In this document: in pieces, positions 47,399 through 58,739 of the stretch
How the letters are laid out: every line of letters begins with the position of its first letter
Position numbering within the stretch: the stretch's first letter is position 1
Origin: Tipula vernalis
Taxonomy: Eukaryota > Arthropoda > Insecta > Diptera > Tipulidae
Assembly: GCA_958295665.1 (NCBI GenBank)
Contig: OY282560.1
Span: 273,780,177-273,844,176, forward strand
Length of the DNA stretch: 64,000 nucleotides
Direction of reading: 5' to 3'
Position numbers and translations under genes: made by a program
Notes under the pieces: generated by a model
The model's input: the letters and a program-made list of their open reading frames with translations, nothing else
The model's database searches: none
What the model was told of the DNA's origin: nothing

Positions 47399-47640
47399 AA
47401 CAACAATATTTGAAGACAATCAGAGTTGTCTGAAGTTGATTGAAAATCAAAAACTTTCGAGCCGATCAAAACATATTGATACCAGAAGACACTTTGTCAA
47501 AGATCATGTAGACAGGAAAGAAGTTGCATGCATCTATTGTCCAACCAAAGAAATGATAGGTGACATGTTGACGAAACCTCTAGCAGCAAATCAACTTGAA
47601 AAATTAAGATTATTATGCGGTTTATTGGAAACTAATAATT
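47399..47640 (+). pseudogene. Copia 2 RNase H, 3' part
   Basis: Continues exactly after the transposon: TTIFEDNQSCLKLIENQKLS, SKHIDTRRHFVKDHV, then IGDMLTKPLAANQLEKL and a stop at 47640. A short GAGGAGAAG purine tract stands before the 3' LTR. Removing 42046-47398 and one AA restores one continuous frame. Confidence 0.93.
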
Positions 47641-47649
47641 GAGGAGAAG

Positions 47650-47883
47650 TGTTGAATTTATTATTTCAATTAGTTAGTTTCTGTAGCGAACACACCTTAA
47701 GTATGAAATATTTTGTATTGTTTTTGAATTGTAACTTATTTCATTCTGTTCTGTTCTTCTCTTCTGTCATGTCATTACAATAAAATATAAAGAAAAACGT
47801 GTAAAAGGATTTTGTGGTTTTTATCGTTTATTTTCATCATCATCGTACATTGTTTTTGATTATTGATTGCGCTTATTCTGTCA
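47650..47883 (+). repeat. Copia 2, 3' LTR (234 bp)
   Basis: Partner of 38073-38306. It is followed by ATAAA and then the resumed Copia 1 frame. Confidence 0.96.
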
Positions 47884-48106
47884 ATAAACTCATGAATTTG
47901 CAATAAGATGTGATTTATGTTTGATCTAATTTAGATAAATCAAGTAAAATCTGTTTATTTTTCTTAAAGTTTAATTTACTGTTATTGTTAAATTAATGTA
48001 ATATTTTTTATTGGTTAAAATTTAAAATTTCTTTAAGATTTGAATTAACGATAGTTTGTTAAAATAATCTGAATAGTTTTTGAATTTGAGAATTTTAAAG
48101 TGAAGG

Positions 48107-48257
48107 TGTTAAAAAAAACAACAACTCTGATAAATCATTCTGATGTAATAGCAGGCAACCCTGCATTATTATTTTGACATTTGTTTGTGGTGAATAAAAT
48201 ACCTTCATTTTGAGTGAAATATATAAAAGATAAAAGTCGTGTTTTATAATTTCAACA
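48107..48257 (+). repeat. Copia 1, 3' LTR (151 bp)
   Basis: Partner of 36058-36209, ending TTTCAACA and followed by ATTTT. Confidence 0.95.
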
Positions 48258-48327
48258 ATTTTTGTTGTTGCTTTGACCAGCTATTAACCAAATAAAATAC
48301 CTAACTCATTTTGGTTGAAAGCAATAC
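48258..48327. mobile_element. Old MITE, right part
   Basis: Ends TTTTGGTTGAAAGCAATAC, the inverse of the start at 35863. Confidence 0.5.
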
Positions 48328-48924
48328 ACTTAATATCTCCCCTTAGAACAAACTAAATGTTGACGGACACAACTTATTGAATCAAAACGCTGGCTTTTTT
48401 ATTAATTTAACTTTGAAAATTCTTAGTAGCTAGGGAGGTCAAGACTTTTATTTTGTTTGCGTATTTTTAAAATTTGCAGTCTTGTGTTTCTTGAAACCAG
48501 CATAAACTACGGTAACACGAAAAATTAATGAATTTTGTTCAAAGTTAATGAATTTTTGATGAAAACTATTTGCGTATAAATCAAATTTTACGATTTTTTT
48601 CCACTAAACTGAATAATTTTATATATGGTTTGTTTAGAAAGAAATTATCTAGCGATTAGTCAATGGTTTGGACATTTTTTTTTGGTTTTATTCAAATTGG
48701 TTTAAGACAACTACTTAATGTCATATAGGGAAAATTTACGCAAAGCTTAGAGAAGAACGTTTGAGTATTTATATATATGTAGAGTGATCACCAAAACAAA
48801 AAAAAAATTTATATGTTGTAAAGATCGCAAAAATCCATTTTTATTTTGGTGCGCTGTGGCTTTTATCACTTTTTATTACACGAATAAAAACAATATTAGT
48901 TTTAATTTGTTAAAAAGATTTAAT
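48328..48924. other. No gene recognised
   Basis: AT-rich with only short frames. Confidence 0.5.
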
Positions 48925-51390
48925 GGGTTTCTCATTTCCCGTAAATTTAAAATCGCGGGATTCTCGGTAAAAAATTACTTCATTCCGGGATTTCCCGGGA
49001 TCTCGAGCAAAAATATTATTATTTTAAAACATTAAATCAAATACGTATTCTAGAAAAAATAATGATTTATTTCAACAACAGAAACTGTAAGTCCAATGCA
49101 AAATAATAAATTAATAAAATATAATTCTGAAAACAACAAATAAAAATCACAATTCGAATTTCATAACATGAGCATAAAAAATCTAGGACATTTACTCTAA
49201 ATTGTTTTTTGAATTAAAGAAATGTTTCAAAAAGCACAAATTATTAATTGATTTATCACTTAATTTTGAACGAATTTTTATGATAAACAGCCCCGCCGCA
49301 GAAAACACTCTTTCCGATTCAATCGATGTTAGCTTGATGGCCATTAATGCTCAACATATGTGAGGTTTTTTAAATCGTAATGGTTACCATTTGACATTAA
49401 AAATAGCAGCATCCAATTTTTCTTGAAGTGTTAAACCAACTTCGCTAAATGATGTAGAGGCAACTGGCTGAGGTATCAATGAAATGTCGTCTTCATTACC
49501 ACGACTCTCATCTATTACTTGAATATATGCCGAAGTATCCTAGTGAAAAGTTTTTTAGCTGTTGCATGTAATGCATACTTGGAGGACAAGACCAATTTGG
49601 AATTGATACCTTCCGATCCATAATTATAATTTGACAAGCTATTTAAAAATTTTAGTAAGCCAACTAAATTTATATTTCTGCGTTCTTCAATTCTTTGCTG
49701 CACAGATTGAAGCGTTTTAGTAGAAAACCAATTTTTCTCCTTAGCTAAGTCGTTGAAGATAAATATGAATACGCCTTCTGCGTCAAGTAAAGTAGCATTG
49801 CTTCTTCCAAGCCTTTCTATTCCAATTTTTATTGGTTGCAACGACGTTATTATTGCCTTCATTATTTATTTTAAATCGATCATTGCCTTTAATATACATG
49901 TGTTTAATTCAAGGAATCTTCTCTAGCATCGCAACAAGACTGTTCCATCTTGTTTTCACATCCAATATCAGCTTAAGTTCCTTACGGAATATTAATTTTA
50001 CATACTTTTGTAAGACGGAACCTTCTTTTGAATCATTTGCGAAATACTTACGCGATTTTGTAAATCGTCAATAAAGTTAACACCTGTTGAGCTGTATTAG
50101 TCGTCATTTTGGCCGAATTGATCGAATGCAATTATATAATCATACTCATCATCTTCACTATCATTTTTATCAGAATCTTGAAACTGCAAACGGTCACTTT
50201 CAATACATGTTGTCTCTGAGGTGATTGACTTATTATTATTATAAAGGACATCACAAACCGCTAAATGAAGCTCAAGAGCATTACAAAGTTTGTGCTCAAT
50301 AATGCTTAGCCGCCCAAATTTTTTCATTACGAAAGTCCCGTCAGTGACACTTGCTATAATGTGCGTTTTCATTGATAAATTGAAATCTGACAATTTATTT
50401 TCGACCATATCCACAATTTTTTCTGAAGGAAGTGATCCGATTATTGGAATCATACCCGCAGGTTCCAAAACTTTGTTGATAAGTGTAAATTTAAATTAAA
50501 TAACGTCGATTTTTTAAAGATGTATATTCGTCCATTGTAATAGAAAATCGTGTCCCACTAGAAATTTGCTTAGTTATTTCCAAAAACACACTTTGTTTTG
50601 ATAAATCATATTGTTTTTTTTATCATATTCATGGGATGGATTTTTTGGTAATACCATGCCTTTGTCAGACAATGATTTTTTAATAAATTCACTTTTCAAT
50701 ATAGCATTTATGGAAAAGCCATCCACTGTGTCTAGCTTCGATACAATCTCCTCAATAGTTTGCTGTTTAATAAACGTAGTGATTTTGTTGTAAATTGTAC
50801 TTTTTGCAAGTAGCAGCTTGACTATCTTTTTCCTTGGTAAAATATTGCCATGCCTTGGATGCTCCACTTACTATCGACATGATTATAATAACGGCTTTTT
50901 TTTTTCATAAAACCAATTAAATCGATTTTTGGTAGTAGTAGTGTAGATAAATTAGATACAAATATTATTATCAAACAATACACAATTAGAAAATGTTCCT
51001 ACTTACATTTAGATTTTGATACAGTTAATTGTTTACATGTAACTTAACAATTATGTATGTCAATTATTTTAAATAAATTCAATAATCTATTAATAACTTA
51101 TTCGTTTTTCAAAGTTTCAAACTGCACGTGCATTCTCGTTTATGTTTATGAATAAACTAGCTTATATAATTAAAAAAAAAATATTTGTACACTTGTAAAA
51201 ATTGGAATAGCAATATAAAGAAAAAACATAGACGAAAACGTATGGAATAGATAGCAAAAAGAAATTAAATTAAACAAAAAATAAAAAAAAAAATTGGATT
51301 CCCGGCATATATTACTTATATCCCAGAATATCCCGCTATCAATGTTACCCCCGGGATCCCGGGAAAACGGGATTCCGTTTGAGAAACCCT
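48925..51390 (-). mobile_element. hAT transposon, decayed
   Basis: The ends share GGGTTTCTCA (left 48925; right inverted at 51381-51390) followed by GC-rich subterminal CCCGGGATTTC-like repeats on both sides. The transposase remains are on the minus strand. An 8-bp duplication was looked for and not found. Confidence 0.75.
49220..50870 (-). pseudogene. hAT transposase remains
   Basis: Pieces from high to low coordinate: 50867-50574 (HPRHGNILPRKKIVKLLLAK, then FSINAILKSEFIKKSL), a shifted part near 50560-50500 equivalent to the first catalytic Asp region, 50468-50097 (MIPIIGSLPSEKIVDMVE, then HIIASVTDGTFVMKKFG; a TDG-type block, second Asp), 49862-49515, and the C-terminal dimerisation domain near 49330-49220 (SIESERVFSAAGLFI, then IRSKLSDKSINNLCFLKHFF), which is diagnostic for hAT. 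Stops and shifts throughout. Confidence 0.88.
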
Positions 51391-52774
51391 AGTTCCTTCA
51401 AATAAACTAATTACAATGTAGCAATTTACTTGTAATTTATACCCGAATTAACTGTGTATAGTTCGGTTTCCTTCACTGTATAGTATCATCTCAAAAATTT
51501 TATTTATTTTGAAATTGGTTTTGCCATTAAGTAATAGCGGATTGTTACGATTCCTGTATATTTTCAATTCCTCTAGATGGTCCATATTATTGCCATTATG
51601 TAGTTTGTGTAAAATTTGCATGTTGTTGATTATATCGGTGGATGTATGTATGTTTTTCATTGATAATGTGGAGAGCAAAATTTGATTTGATGTTTTTATT
51701 TTGGTTTGTTTTGTTGTGTGTGTTCTTTATTTCTTGTGTGTGTTCGGCCAATCTCGTTGCGATAGATCGGCCAGTCTGTCCGATATAAAATTTATTACAA
51801 TCATTGCATGTTAGTTTATAAATCACATAGTCAAGATCGGTGTTGTTTTTGTGTTGTAATCGTAATTTTTGTTGTATTTTGTTACTGGTTGGGTGAGCGA
51901 TGGTGTAATTGAATTTATTAAAGATTTTTCTCAAAATGTGACTGGTTCTTGTATTGTATTCAACTGGAATATATTTTTCTTTAATGTATTGTACTGTCCG
52001 TGTAAATTGATGTTAAGTGTTGTAATTGATTTCTGTTTATGATCTTTTTGTCAAGTCTGTTGATCAAATCGATTGCGAATCCATTTTGTGAAGCGATGTG
52101 GGATATTGTGTTAAATTCGTCAGTGTAATTTTCAATGCTCATCGGCATGTTATTTAGCCTATTCAACATATGAATATAGGCCGCTGTTTTATGTTGAGGT
52201 GGCTGGTTTGATGCAAAGTGAATGGTGTGATTAGTTTGTGTTGGTTTACGGTATATCTTGAAATTATGTTTGCTATTGATATTACTAATTGTTAAATCTA
52301 AGAAATTAATGGCTTTGTTGGTTTCTATTTCAAGTGTAAATTTAATATTTCTATGTATACATATTGTTAATGTATTTTAGCAAATTATCTAACTGTCTCT
52401 GTGTATCTTTGAACAACAACAAAATATCATCGACATATCTGTACCAATATATAATGCTATTTCCAAATGGATTGCATTCATTGTTGATATATTCTCGTTC
52501 AAAATGATTTAAGTAAATGTTGGCCAATGTACCTGATAGTGAGGTTCCCATCGGTAATCCATCAGTTTGTGTGTAGAATAACCCATTGTGTTGAAAATAA
52601 TTCTGTTGCGCTACGATTTCTAATAGATCTATGACTTCCATGATAGTCTTGATATCAACATAATTTTTCAATAATAAATTACGTATTATGGTGATTGTCT
52701 CGGCAACCGGTATATTAGTGTACATGTTAGTAACATCGAATGAGGCCAGTTTAGCACCGTGTGGAATGTTAATA

Positions 52775-54558
52775 TTTTTATTTATTTATTTATAGTGTAA
52801 ACACTTGCCCAAAAATTCACCAAGCGTCAGAATAATTATTATAGTAATTATTTTCGCGTGATTCACCAGCTTACTCCCTTGACGCCCTGTTATTGGCTGC
52901 TGATACTCAACTAACTCGACCGTTATCTAATTTCTCCCCTCTTTCTATATACATATATATTCGTTCGCCCACTTTCGTCGTCCACCGGTATTCGTCGTGT
53001 ACATGTTGTTGTATTCTACTCTATCGTTTATACCGGCGATGATAAGTCTCAGTAGTAGTATTCTAATCCTCTTTCCCCTATATACTTGTCTATATATCTT
53101 CCTATAAACCCTACAACCGACCCAATCAGTATTTCACCGCGCCAACCGTCAAAAGGAGAGAGCAATGTGAAATCACCATGCCCTAAACACCAAATACGCC
53201 AACTTCGAACTGAAGGGATTTTTCAGTCATTACAATAGTATTTATAAATAATTTAGTATTAAGAGGAAAAGCACACTTGGAAACAAAACAATCGAAACAA
53301 AAAAAGAAAATTGAAGTTGCTTCCAATAGGCATAAAAACCTCTTAAATTTTTTCAAACAATTTCCACCTCGTGCTTACACATTCTATTTTGAGCAGTAGC
53401 ACATTTACAATAAAATGTACAGCACGAGGTGAAATAATATTAAAAATTAAAAATTAACAAAAATAACATGGTTATTAAAAATAAATTAAAAAACTACGTA
53501 TTGCCCATCAATCACGCCACTCCAAAAATTTTGACCTAAATAATTTTGCCGATCCTAATCTCTTAATTTCCAATGGAATTGAATTCCAAAGGGAAACTCC
53601 CCTAACACAAAATGACGCGTTTAACGACCTACAACAATTTTTAGCCGGAATTAGGCGAAAGTTAGAGGAATGAAACCTACTAAACATTAATTTCCTATAT
53701 AGATAACAAGGCTCCTTAGCTTTAAGAAGTTTAAAAATAAAAAGACAAACGCGAAATTCGTAAAAAATAGATAAACTACATTCTAAAACAAGGCTAGAGT
53801 AGGCAGAAATATGATCGAACTTCCTAATACCAAAAATAAACCTGGTACAAGCATTGAAACATCTTTGGAGAACATTCATATTTTCCTGAAGCATACCGAA
53901 TAAAACTATATCACCGTAAATAAAATGAGGAAGAAGATAAGACAAAAACAATTTTTTCCTAAACTGACTATCAGAAAATCCAACCACTTTATACAAACAA
54001 CTAAGCATGCCAAAGACCCTCTTACTAATAGTAACTAAATGGTCACCCCAAGTAAGAGTTTTATTAATAACTAAGCCTAAATCCCTAACAGTATTTGAAT
54101 ATACAATTAGCGAACCCTGCAGAAAAATACCAGGAAAGGACGAGGTATCTAACGGTTTTTTATAAATTATAATCGACTGAGATTTATTCGCGTTTAAAAC
54201 AAGCCTGTTAGAGACCGACCAGCGAACGATATTACTTAAATCTTCATTTATCAGACAAATATTCCTAACAATAGAATCCTGATCTAAACGACTATTTCTA
54301 TAAATTTGAACATCATCAGCGAAAATATGAAATGAACAATGTTGAATGGAGGATTCTATGTCATTTATGTACATAGAAAATAATAGAGGACCCAGCACTG
54401 AACCCTGAGGCACGCCGGAAATTACAGGAAGGAAATCAGACAAGGAATTTTCGAAAAAAACTGCCTGAGAACGATTAGAAAGATAGTTAAAAATCAATTT
54501 GGCAGCAGAAAGCGAAAATCTAAACTGAGATAAGAGTTTATTGAAAAGAATTCTGTGA
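52775..54558 (-). mobile_element. 5'-truncated LINE inserted in the Penelope element
   Basis: A 1.78-kb minus-strand insertion. TTAATA lies at both borders (52769-52774 and 54559-54564). Excision restores Penelope codons for KIRSINIPHGAK. It ends at its 3' side with a (TAAA)-type tail (plus strand TTTTTATTTATTTATTTATA). It contains only the RT second half and the 3' UTR. Confidence 0.9.
53508..54558 (-). pseudogene. LINE reverse transcriptase, C-terminal part
   Basis: It reads RILFNKLLSQFRFSLSAAKL, SNRSQAVFFENSLSD, VISGVPQGSVLGPLLFSMYI and catalytic FADDVQIY, then the thumb and C-terminal region to a stop at 53508. The first half of RT and the endonuclease are missing through 5' truncation. 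By chance it is in frame with the Penelope residues upstream, producing a 444-codon chimeric frame. Clade uncertain (I/Jockey/CR1 group). Confidence 0.88.
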
Positions 54559-55409
54559 TTAATAGATCGTATTTTGTCGACTATTTCCATATAGTTCTTG
54601 ACGGACATATCGTTTTCTAATTTTATGTTGCAGATTAGCCAATTTAGAAATTTAGCAATTTTATATGATGGTAAAATTGAGAAATTAATTAATGGACGAA
54701 TTGGTATATTTATTTTGTGAATTTTTGGTAATCCGGTTATTGCAGGAGCTGAAGGTTTAATAATTTTGTTGAAAAATATTTGATGTCTATTTTGAATAAG
54801 TGGATTCGTTGATGACTCTGTTGATTTCTTCATCTTGTTCATCTTAATCTATTCTTCAATTTTCTAATTGTAAACTGAAAGATACATTATTACAATAGTA
54901 TTACGTTTATCAGCTTTTATAATTAACGCGTCATTATCAAATAATTTCTTTTTAATGTTATCAACGATCAAGTGCGCCGATTTGTCATGATTTTTCTCTC
55001 TCGATATGTTGTGATTTTTTGACATTTCATTAATTACTAAGGGTCTGATTTCGTCTTGATGTTCTTTGCTTGTTTTAATTAAGGCGTTTTCAATTTCTAA
55101 TAAATGTTTGTTGTGCTGTTTTTTCCTGTTCTTAGGCCACCAGTAATTCCTCTTCATCTGCTTGTAAATTTATGTCCGTTAAATTATATATGCGCTCGAA
55201 AAATTTATGTTTATTGGAATTGATAGTATTTTTAGAAGCAACACAAAGTGTTTACCGGTTGATTTTTAACTTTTTTAGCTTGTTCAGGATGTTACGTCTT
55301 TTTGTCCTCATATTCTTATCCGTTGTGGTTTCAGCATATTTTATGATGTTTCAGTAGTCCAAATAGTGGAAAAAATTTCACATGTGTAACCGCGTGCATT
55401 ATATGTTTT

Positions 55410-55940
55410 ATATCCCAGTTGAATTCAACACAACAACCAGTCAAATTTTGAGAAAAATCTTTAATAGATTCAATTAGACCATCGCTCATAAAATCAGTAA
55501 CAAAATACAACGAAAATTACGATTACAACACAACAACAACACCGAGGTTGACTGTGGCATTTATAAACTAACATGCAATGATTGTAAAAAATTTTATATC
55601 GAACAGACTGGCCGATGTTTCGCAACGAGATTGGCCGAACACACACACAAGAAATAAAGAATCCACATTATCAGTGAAAAACATGCATAGACCGATATAA
55701 ACAACATAATGCAAATTTTACACAAACTGCATAAAGGCAATAATATGAACCTTCTAGAGGAATTGGAAATATACACGAATCGTAACAATCCGCTATTACT
55801 TAATGACAAAACCAATTTCAAAACCAATACAATTTTTGAGATGATACTATACAGTGAAGGAAACCGAAATATACACAGTTAATTCGGGTATAAATTACAA
55901 GTAAATTGCTACATTGTAATTAGTTTAGATGAAGGAACTG
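55410..55940 (+). pseudogene. Inverted partial Penelope copy (GIY-YIG and 3' end)
   Basis: Plus-strand homologue of the minus-strand 51391-51965: TCAAATTTTGAGAAAAATCT, then residues GIYKLTCNDCKKFYIEQTGR (the Gly of YIG changed to Glu), RLAEHTQE with a deletion of about 45 bp, then LEELEIYTNRNNPLLLNDKT. It ends GAAGGAACT, like the main copy. Confidence 0.88.
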
Positions 55941-56279
55941 ATGCTGGAAGAATTTTCCGAAACCAGGTTTTCCATAAAATTTTAAATAATTTTTTTTTTT
56001 TTTAAACAATTATCACTATAAGAGAAAATTTCTCTTAAATTACTTTTTTAAATTGGGTATTTTCTTTTTCATAAGTAAATATGAAAAATTCTAATTTATA
56101 ATTAAAAATAAAAATAAATGTTTTTAAAAATTAAAAACTAATATTGTTTTTAATCGTGTAAAAAAAAGTTACAATATCACCTCGCTAGAATAGTAGAGAG
56201 CGATAATCGGCATGTTTCTTTAGTAGAATGAAAAGTATACTGAAACGAAGAAATAACCTTGAAGCCTGTCTCATAAAAA
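55941..56279. other. No gene recognised
   Basis: AT-rich spacer between the Penelope fragment and the Tc1-like element. Confidence 0.5.
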
Positions 56280-56281
56280 TA

Positions 56282-57843
56282 CAGCGGAGGCAATATATAT
56301 AGGGACAACATTTTAATTAAAAAATTGAATATTTAAAATAAGAATTCATATTACTTTTTATTCTAGTTTATATACATAAGAAAGGAACTTATAATAATTA
56401 TGCCACATTTAGGATTTCGAGTGAACTATTGTCTTTAAAAAATAAAACAAAAAATTCCTGAAGGCAACATTTATAAGGACAGTTTGCTAATCTGTATTAT
56501 ATCAGTATCGTATTGTTATCCTAATAATTAGTATTACCTCCTGCTTTTATAATTACTTGTTGGAGACGACGAGGCATCGAGTTGATATGGTTTTGCAGCA
56601 AACTTTGATCAATATTTTTCCATTCTGTGACAATGGATTTACGTAGTTGGGTAACCGTTTCAAATTGGCGGCCGTTATGGTAAACGCGGTTAGAAAGTAA
56701 CGCCCAAACGTTTTCCATTGGATTAAGATCTGGACTAATCGCAGGCCAATGTAAAACATCAATACCACGTTCTGCAAAAAATGATTTTGTAAGTCGAGCT
56801 GAATGTATTGCAGCATTATCTTGCTGGAATACCCAATGTTGACCAAGCGTTTTATCCCCAAAATCAACTAAAACGTCTTCCAATAGATTTACATACTTAG
56901 CAGCATTCATTTTAGTTGATACAAAACAAATTGGAGTACGTTCTGTGTAACAAAATGCTCACCATACCATCAGCGAGCCACCCCCAAAATTTCGTGATTG
57001 GCGAGTAACCCTGTTCTGACGAGTATCCCCCCAATACCATTGCCAACCATCACGGCCGTCAAGAGAAAACTTTTTCTCTTCGCTAAATATGACATTATGC
57101 CACTCCTCATCCCAAAATTGGTAAACCTCAGCAAATCTCAACCGAACGATTTTATGCCGTGGTAAAAGTCGCGGACGAGCAACTCGTTTCATGTATTTCA
57201 GATGTTCCGATTCTTTTAAAATTTGCCGAATACGCCTTTTTTTAATTGGAAGTTGTAGATACTGCCCTATCTGTGCAGGAGACATTGAATCTTTAAATGC
57301 AAGTCTTTTAATCTCTCGTTTGTCACGATCAGTTATCGTTGATTTACGACCACAACGGTTTTTAATGCCATAATTATCTCGTAATGTTACGTAATTATGC
57401 ACAATGGTTTTACTTCTACATATTCTGCTAGCAATTTCACGTAATGTCAATCCAATTTCATAAAAAGCATCAATTTTGCCGCGCTCCGCCAAGGTTTATT
57501 GTTTTTCTCGTGGCATTTTGTAATTATAACCTACAAAAGATATATTAGCCATTTATAAAAATTTCGACCTAATTTGCAATAATAATATTACGAAACTTTT
57601 CACTTTTACCTCAAAATTAAAAAAAATTATGTTAAATTTCACTTTTGTCCTTATAATTTTTGCCTTTTAACGTTTGTTTTCAAATCAAAATTTCTAAATG
57701 AACTGCACCAGATTGTTCTCTGTTACGCATATTATATATAAAATACTAAAACACAAATAACTGTAAATTTAAAAAATTTTACAGTGGTGGATTTAGGTGA
57801 AATTTCTAATTACAGTTCGTCCCTATATATATTGCCTCCGCTG
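56282..57843 (-). mobile_element. Tc1-like transposon (1562 bp)
   Basis: Near-perfect TIRs of about 25 bp starting CAGCGGAGGCAATATATA. TA flanks both ends (56280-56281 and 57844-57845). It contains one transposase gene on the minus strand. Ends are well preserved, but the gene has inactivating changes. Confidence 0.95.
56521..57516 (-). pseudogene. Tc1-like transposase with two stops and a catalytic change
   Basis: The ATG is at 57516, with a TAA at codon 7 (57498-57496). The frame then runs with a paired DNA-binding region (IDAFYEIGLTLREIASRI, then SMSPAQIGQYLQLPIKKRRI). VIFSEEKKFSLDGRDGWQWY is the first catalytic block, with Glu where Asp is expected. After GGGSLMVW a TGA (56958-56956) interrupts. 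The second part holds HWVFQQDNAAIHSA (second Asp) and the WPAISPDLNPMENVW block (final Glu). It ends at 56521. About 330 codons, the normal Tc1 length. Cut-and-paste transposase, inactive here. Confidence 0.93.
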
Positions 57844-57845
57844 TA

Positions 57846-58730
57846 GGTGAGGGACTCATGTGCAACCTAACGAAGTTTAAAAAGTTATAAATGTGCGATC
57901 TCATGACAGAAAACCAATTTCTTTTTCTTGTTTTTTGCTTGTACTTTGTTACTTTAAGTATCGTTATCAATACGGCTAATGTTCCTCTTAAATGAACGAA
58001 TCTGCTTCATAATCAAAAATTTGTTTTCTCCTCTAACTGAAAAGGAACAAGCAAGCCGAACTAGTTTTGATTGTTGATTTAAAAAAACGTAAAAATCGAC
58101 TAAATTTTTATCGAGTGCAACGAATAATAGCGTCCCCAATAATATTAATTAAGTACATATTATAATAGTATTATAAAACTGTTCAAATTTAAATTTATTT
58201 TATAATATGAGCCAATTAGCAAATTTTACAATTCTTAAAGTTGGGAAATTCTCAAGTAACATGATAAGTTTCGAATACTTCTACATACCGTATATTGATA
58301 GTAGCATAGTGATGAGGATGTATCAAAAAATTTGAAATGAATATTGGATCAATTAACTATTAAATAAATAGTAAATATTAAATAAATAAATCAATATGAA
58401 TTAATGGCTATACCTAACATAATCGTTGGATATAGTTCAGTGTAAAATGTAATAATAAAAAATGTGTAACCTTGTATAAAAACAATTTGAAATACATCTA
58501 GTAGTTCCTTTTTGACAGCCGAACACGAAACATGTGTTTTTATTTTAAAGGGGAATGGTTTTGACTTGCAATCTTAAGCATACAGATGTTTTATTCCCGA
58601 ACAACGCAAAGTTATCATATCAAGAGACTTGAAATTCTATTCTAATTCATGAAGTGACATTATCCCAATTAATTCTGATGAGGAAGAATTAAATTAGCAG
58701 TAGTAGAACCAGTTATTAATAACTCTAGCG
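57846..58730. other. No gene recognised
   Basis: A 61-codon minus-strand frame (58139-57954) has no recognisable motif. Otherwise AT-rich. Confidence 0.45.
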
Positions 58731-58739
58731 AATCAAGTA

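Larger units (their letters stand above)
38073..47883 (+). mobile_element. Copia 2 (whole, with nested transposon)
   Basis: A structurally complete Ty1/copia element of about 4.45 kb plus the 5.35-kb transposon in its RNase H. It is inserted in Copia 1 with a 5-bp ATAAA duplication. Several stops and shifts make it inactive. Confidence 0.95.
36058..48257 (+). mobile_element. Copia 1 (whole, with nested insertions)
   Basis: LTRs at both ends, TSD ATTTT. Its own sequence is about 2.4 kb; the rest is Copia 2 and what that contains. The tail 47889-48106 includes the end of the coding frame (LMNLQ then stop) and a purine-rich tract (AAAGTGAAGG) before the 3' LTR. Confidence 0.92.
51430..55160 (-). 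pseudogene. Penelope RT and GIY-YIG endonuclease, broken
   Basis: N-terminus KRNYWWPKNRKKQHNKHL and LIIKADKRNTIVIM. RT start AITGLPKIHKINIPIRPLI (54842-54565). After the LINE: IPHGAKLASFDVT-like residues, MYTNIPVAETI, then GLPMGTSLSGTLANIYLNHF and catalytic YVDDI (52725-52351). The endonuclease has YVIYKLTCNDCNKFYIGQTG, RSIATRLAEH (51934-51596). The last part LEELKIYRNRNNPLLLNGKT lies at 51678-51448. Several frameshifts. In active copies RT and GIY-YIG act together in target-primed insertion. Confidence 0.9.
51391..55400 (-). mobile_element. Penelope-like retroelement (interrupted)
   Basis: On the minus strand: an N-terminal part (55157-54864, then about 54842-54565), an interruption by a LINE (52775-54558), RT (52768-52351), a linker, a GIY-YIG endonuclease (about 51860-51740) and a tail ending at 51391 next to the hAT end. 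A partial inverted copy follows at 55410-55940, giving inverted 3' ends on both sides. Confidence 0.9.

Noticed and set aside
53508..54842. Single 444-residue reverse transcriptase gene
   Set aside because: It is a chance in-frame join of Penelope and LINE sequence; the target duplication and restored codons show the border at 54558.
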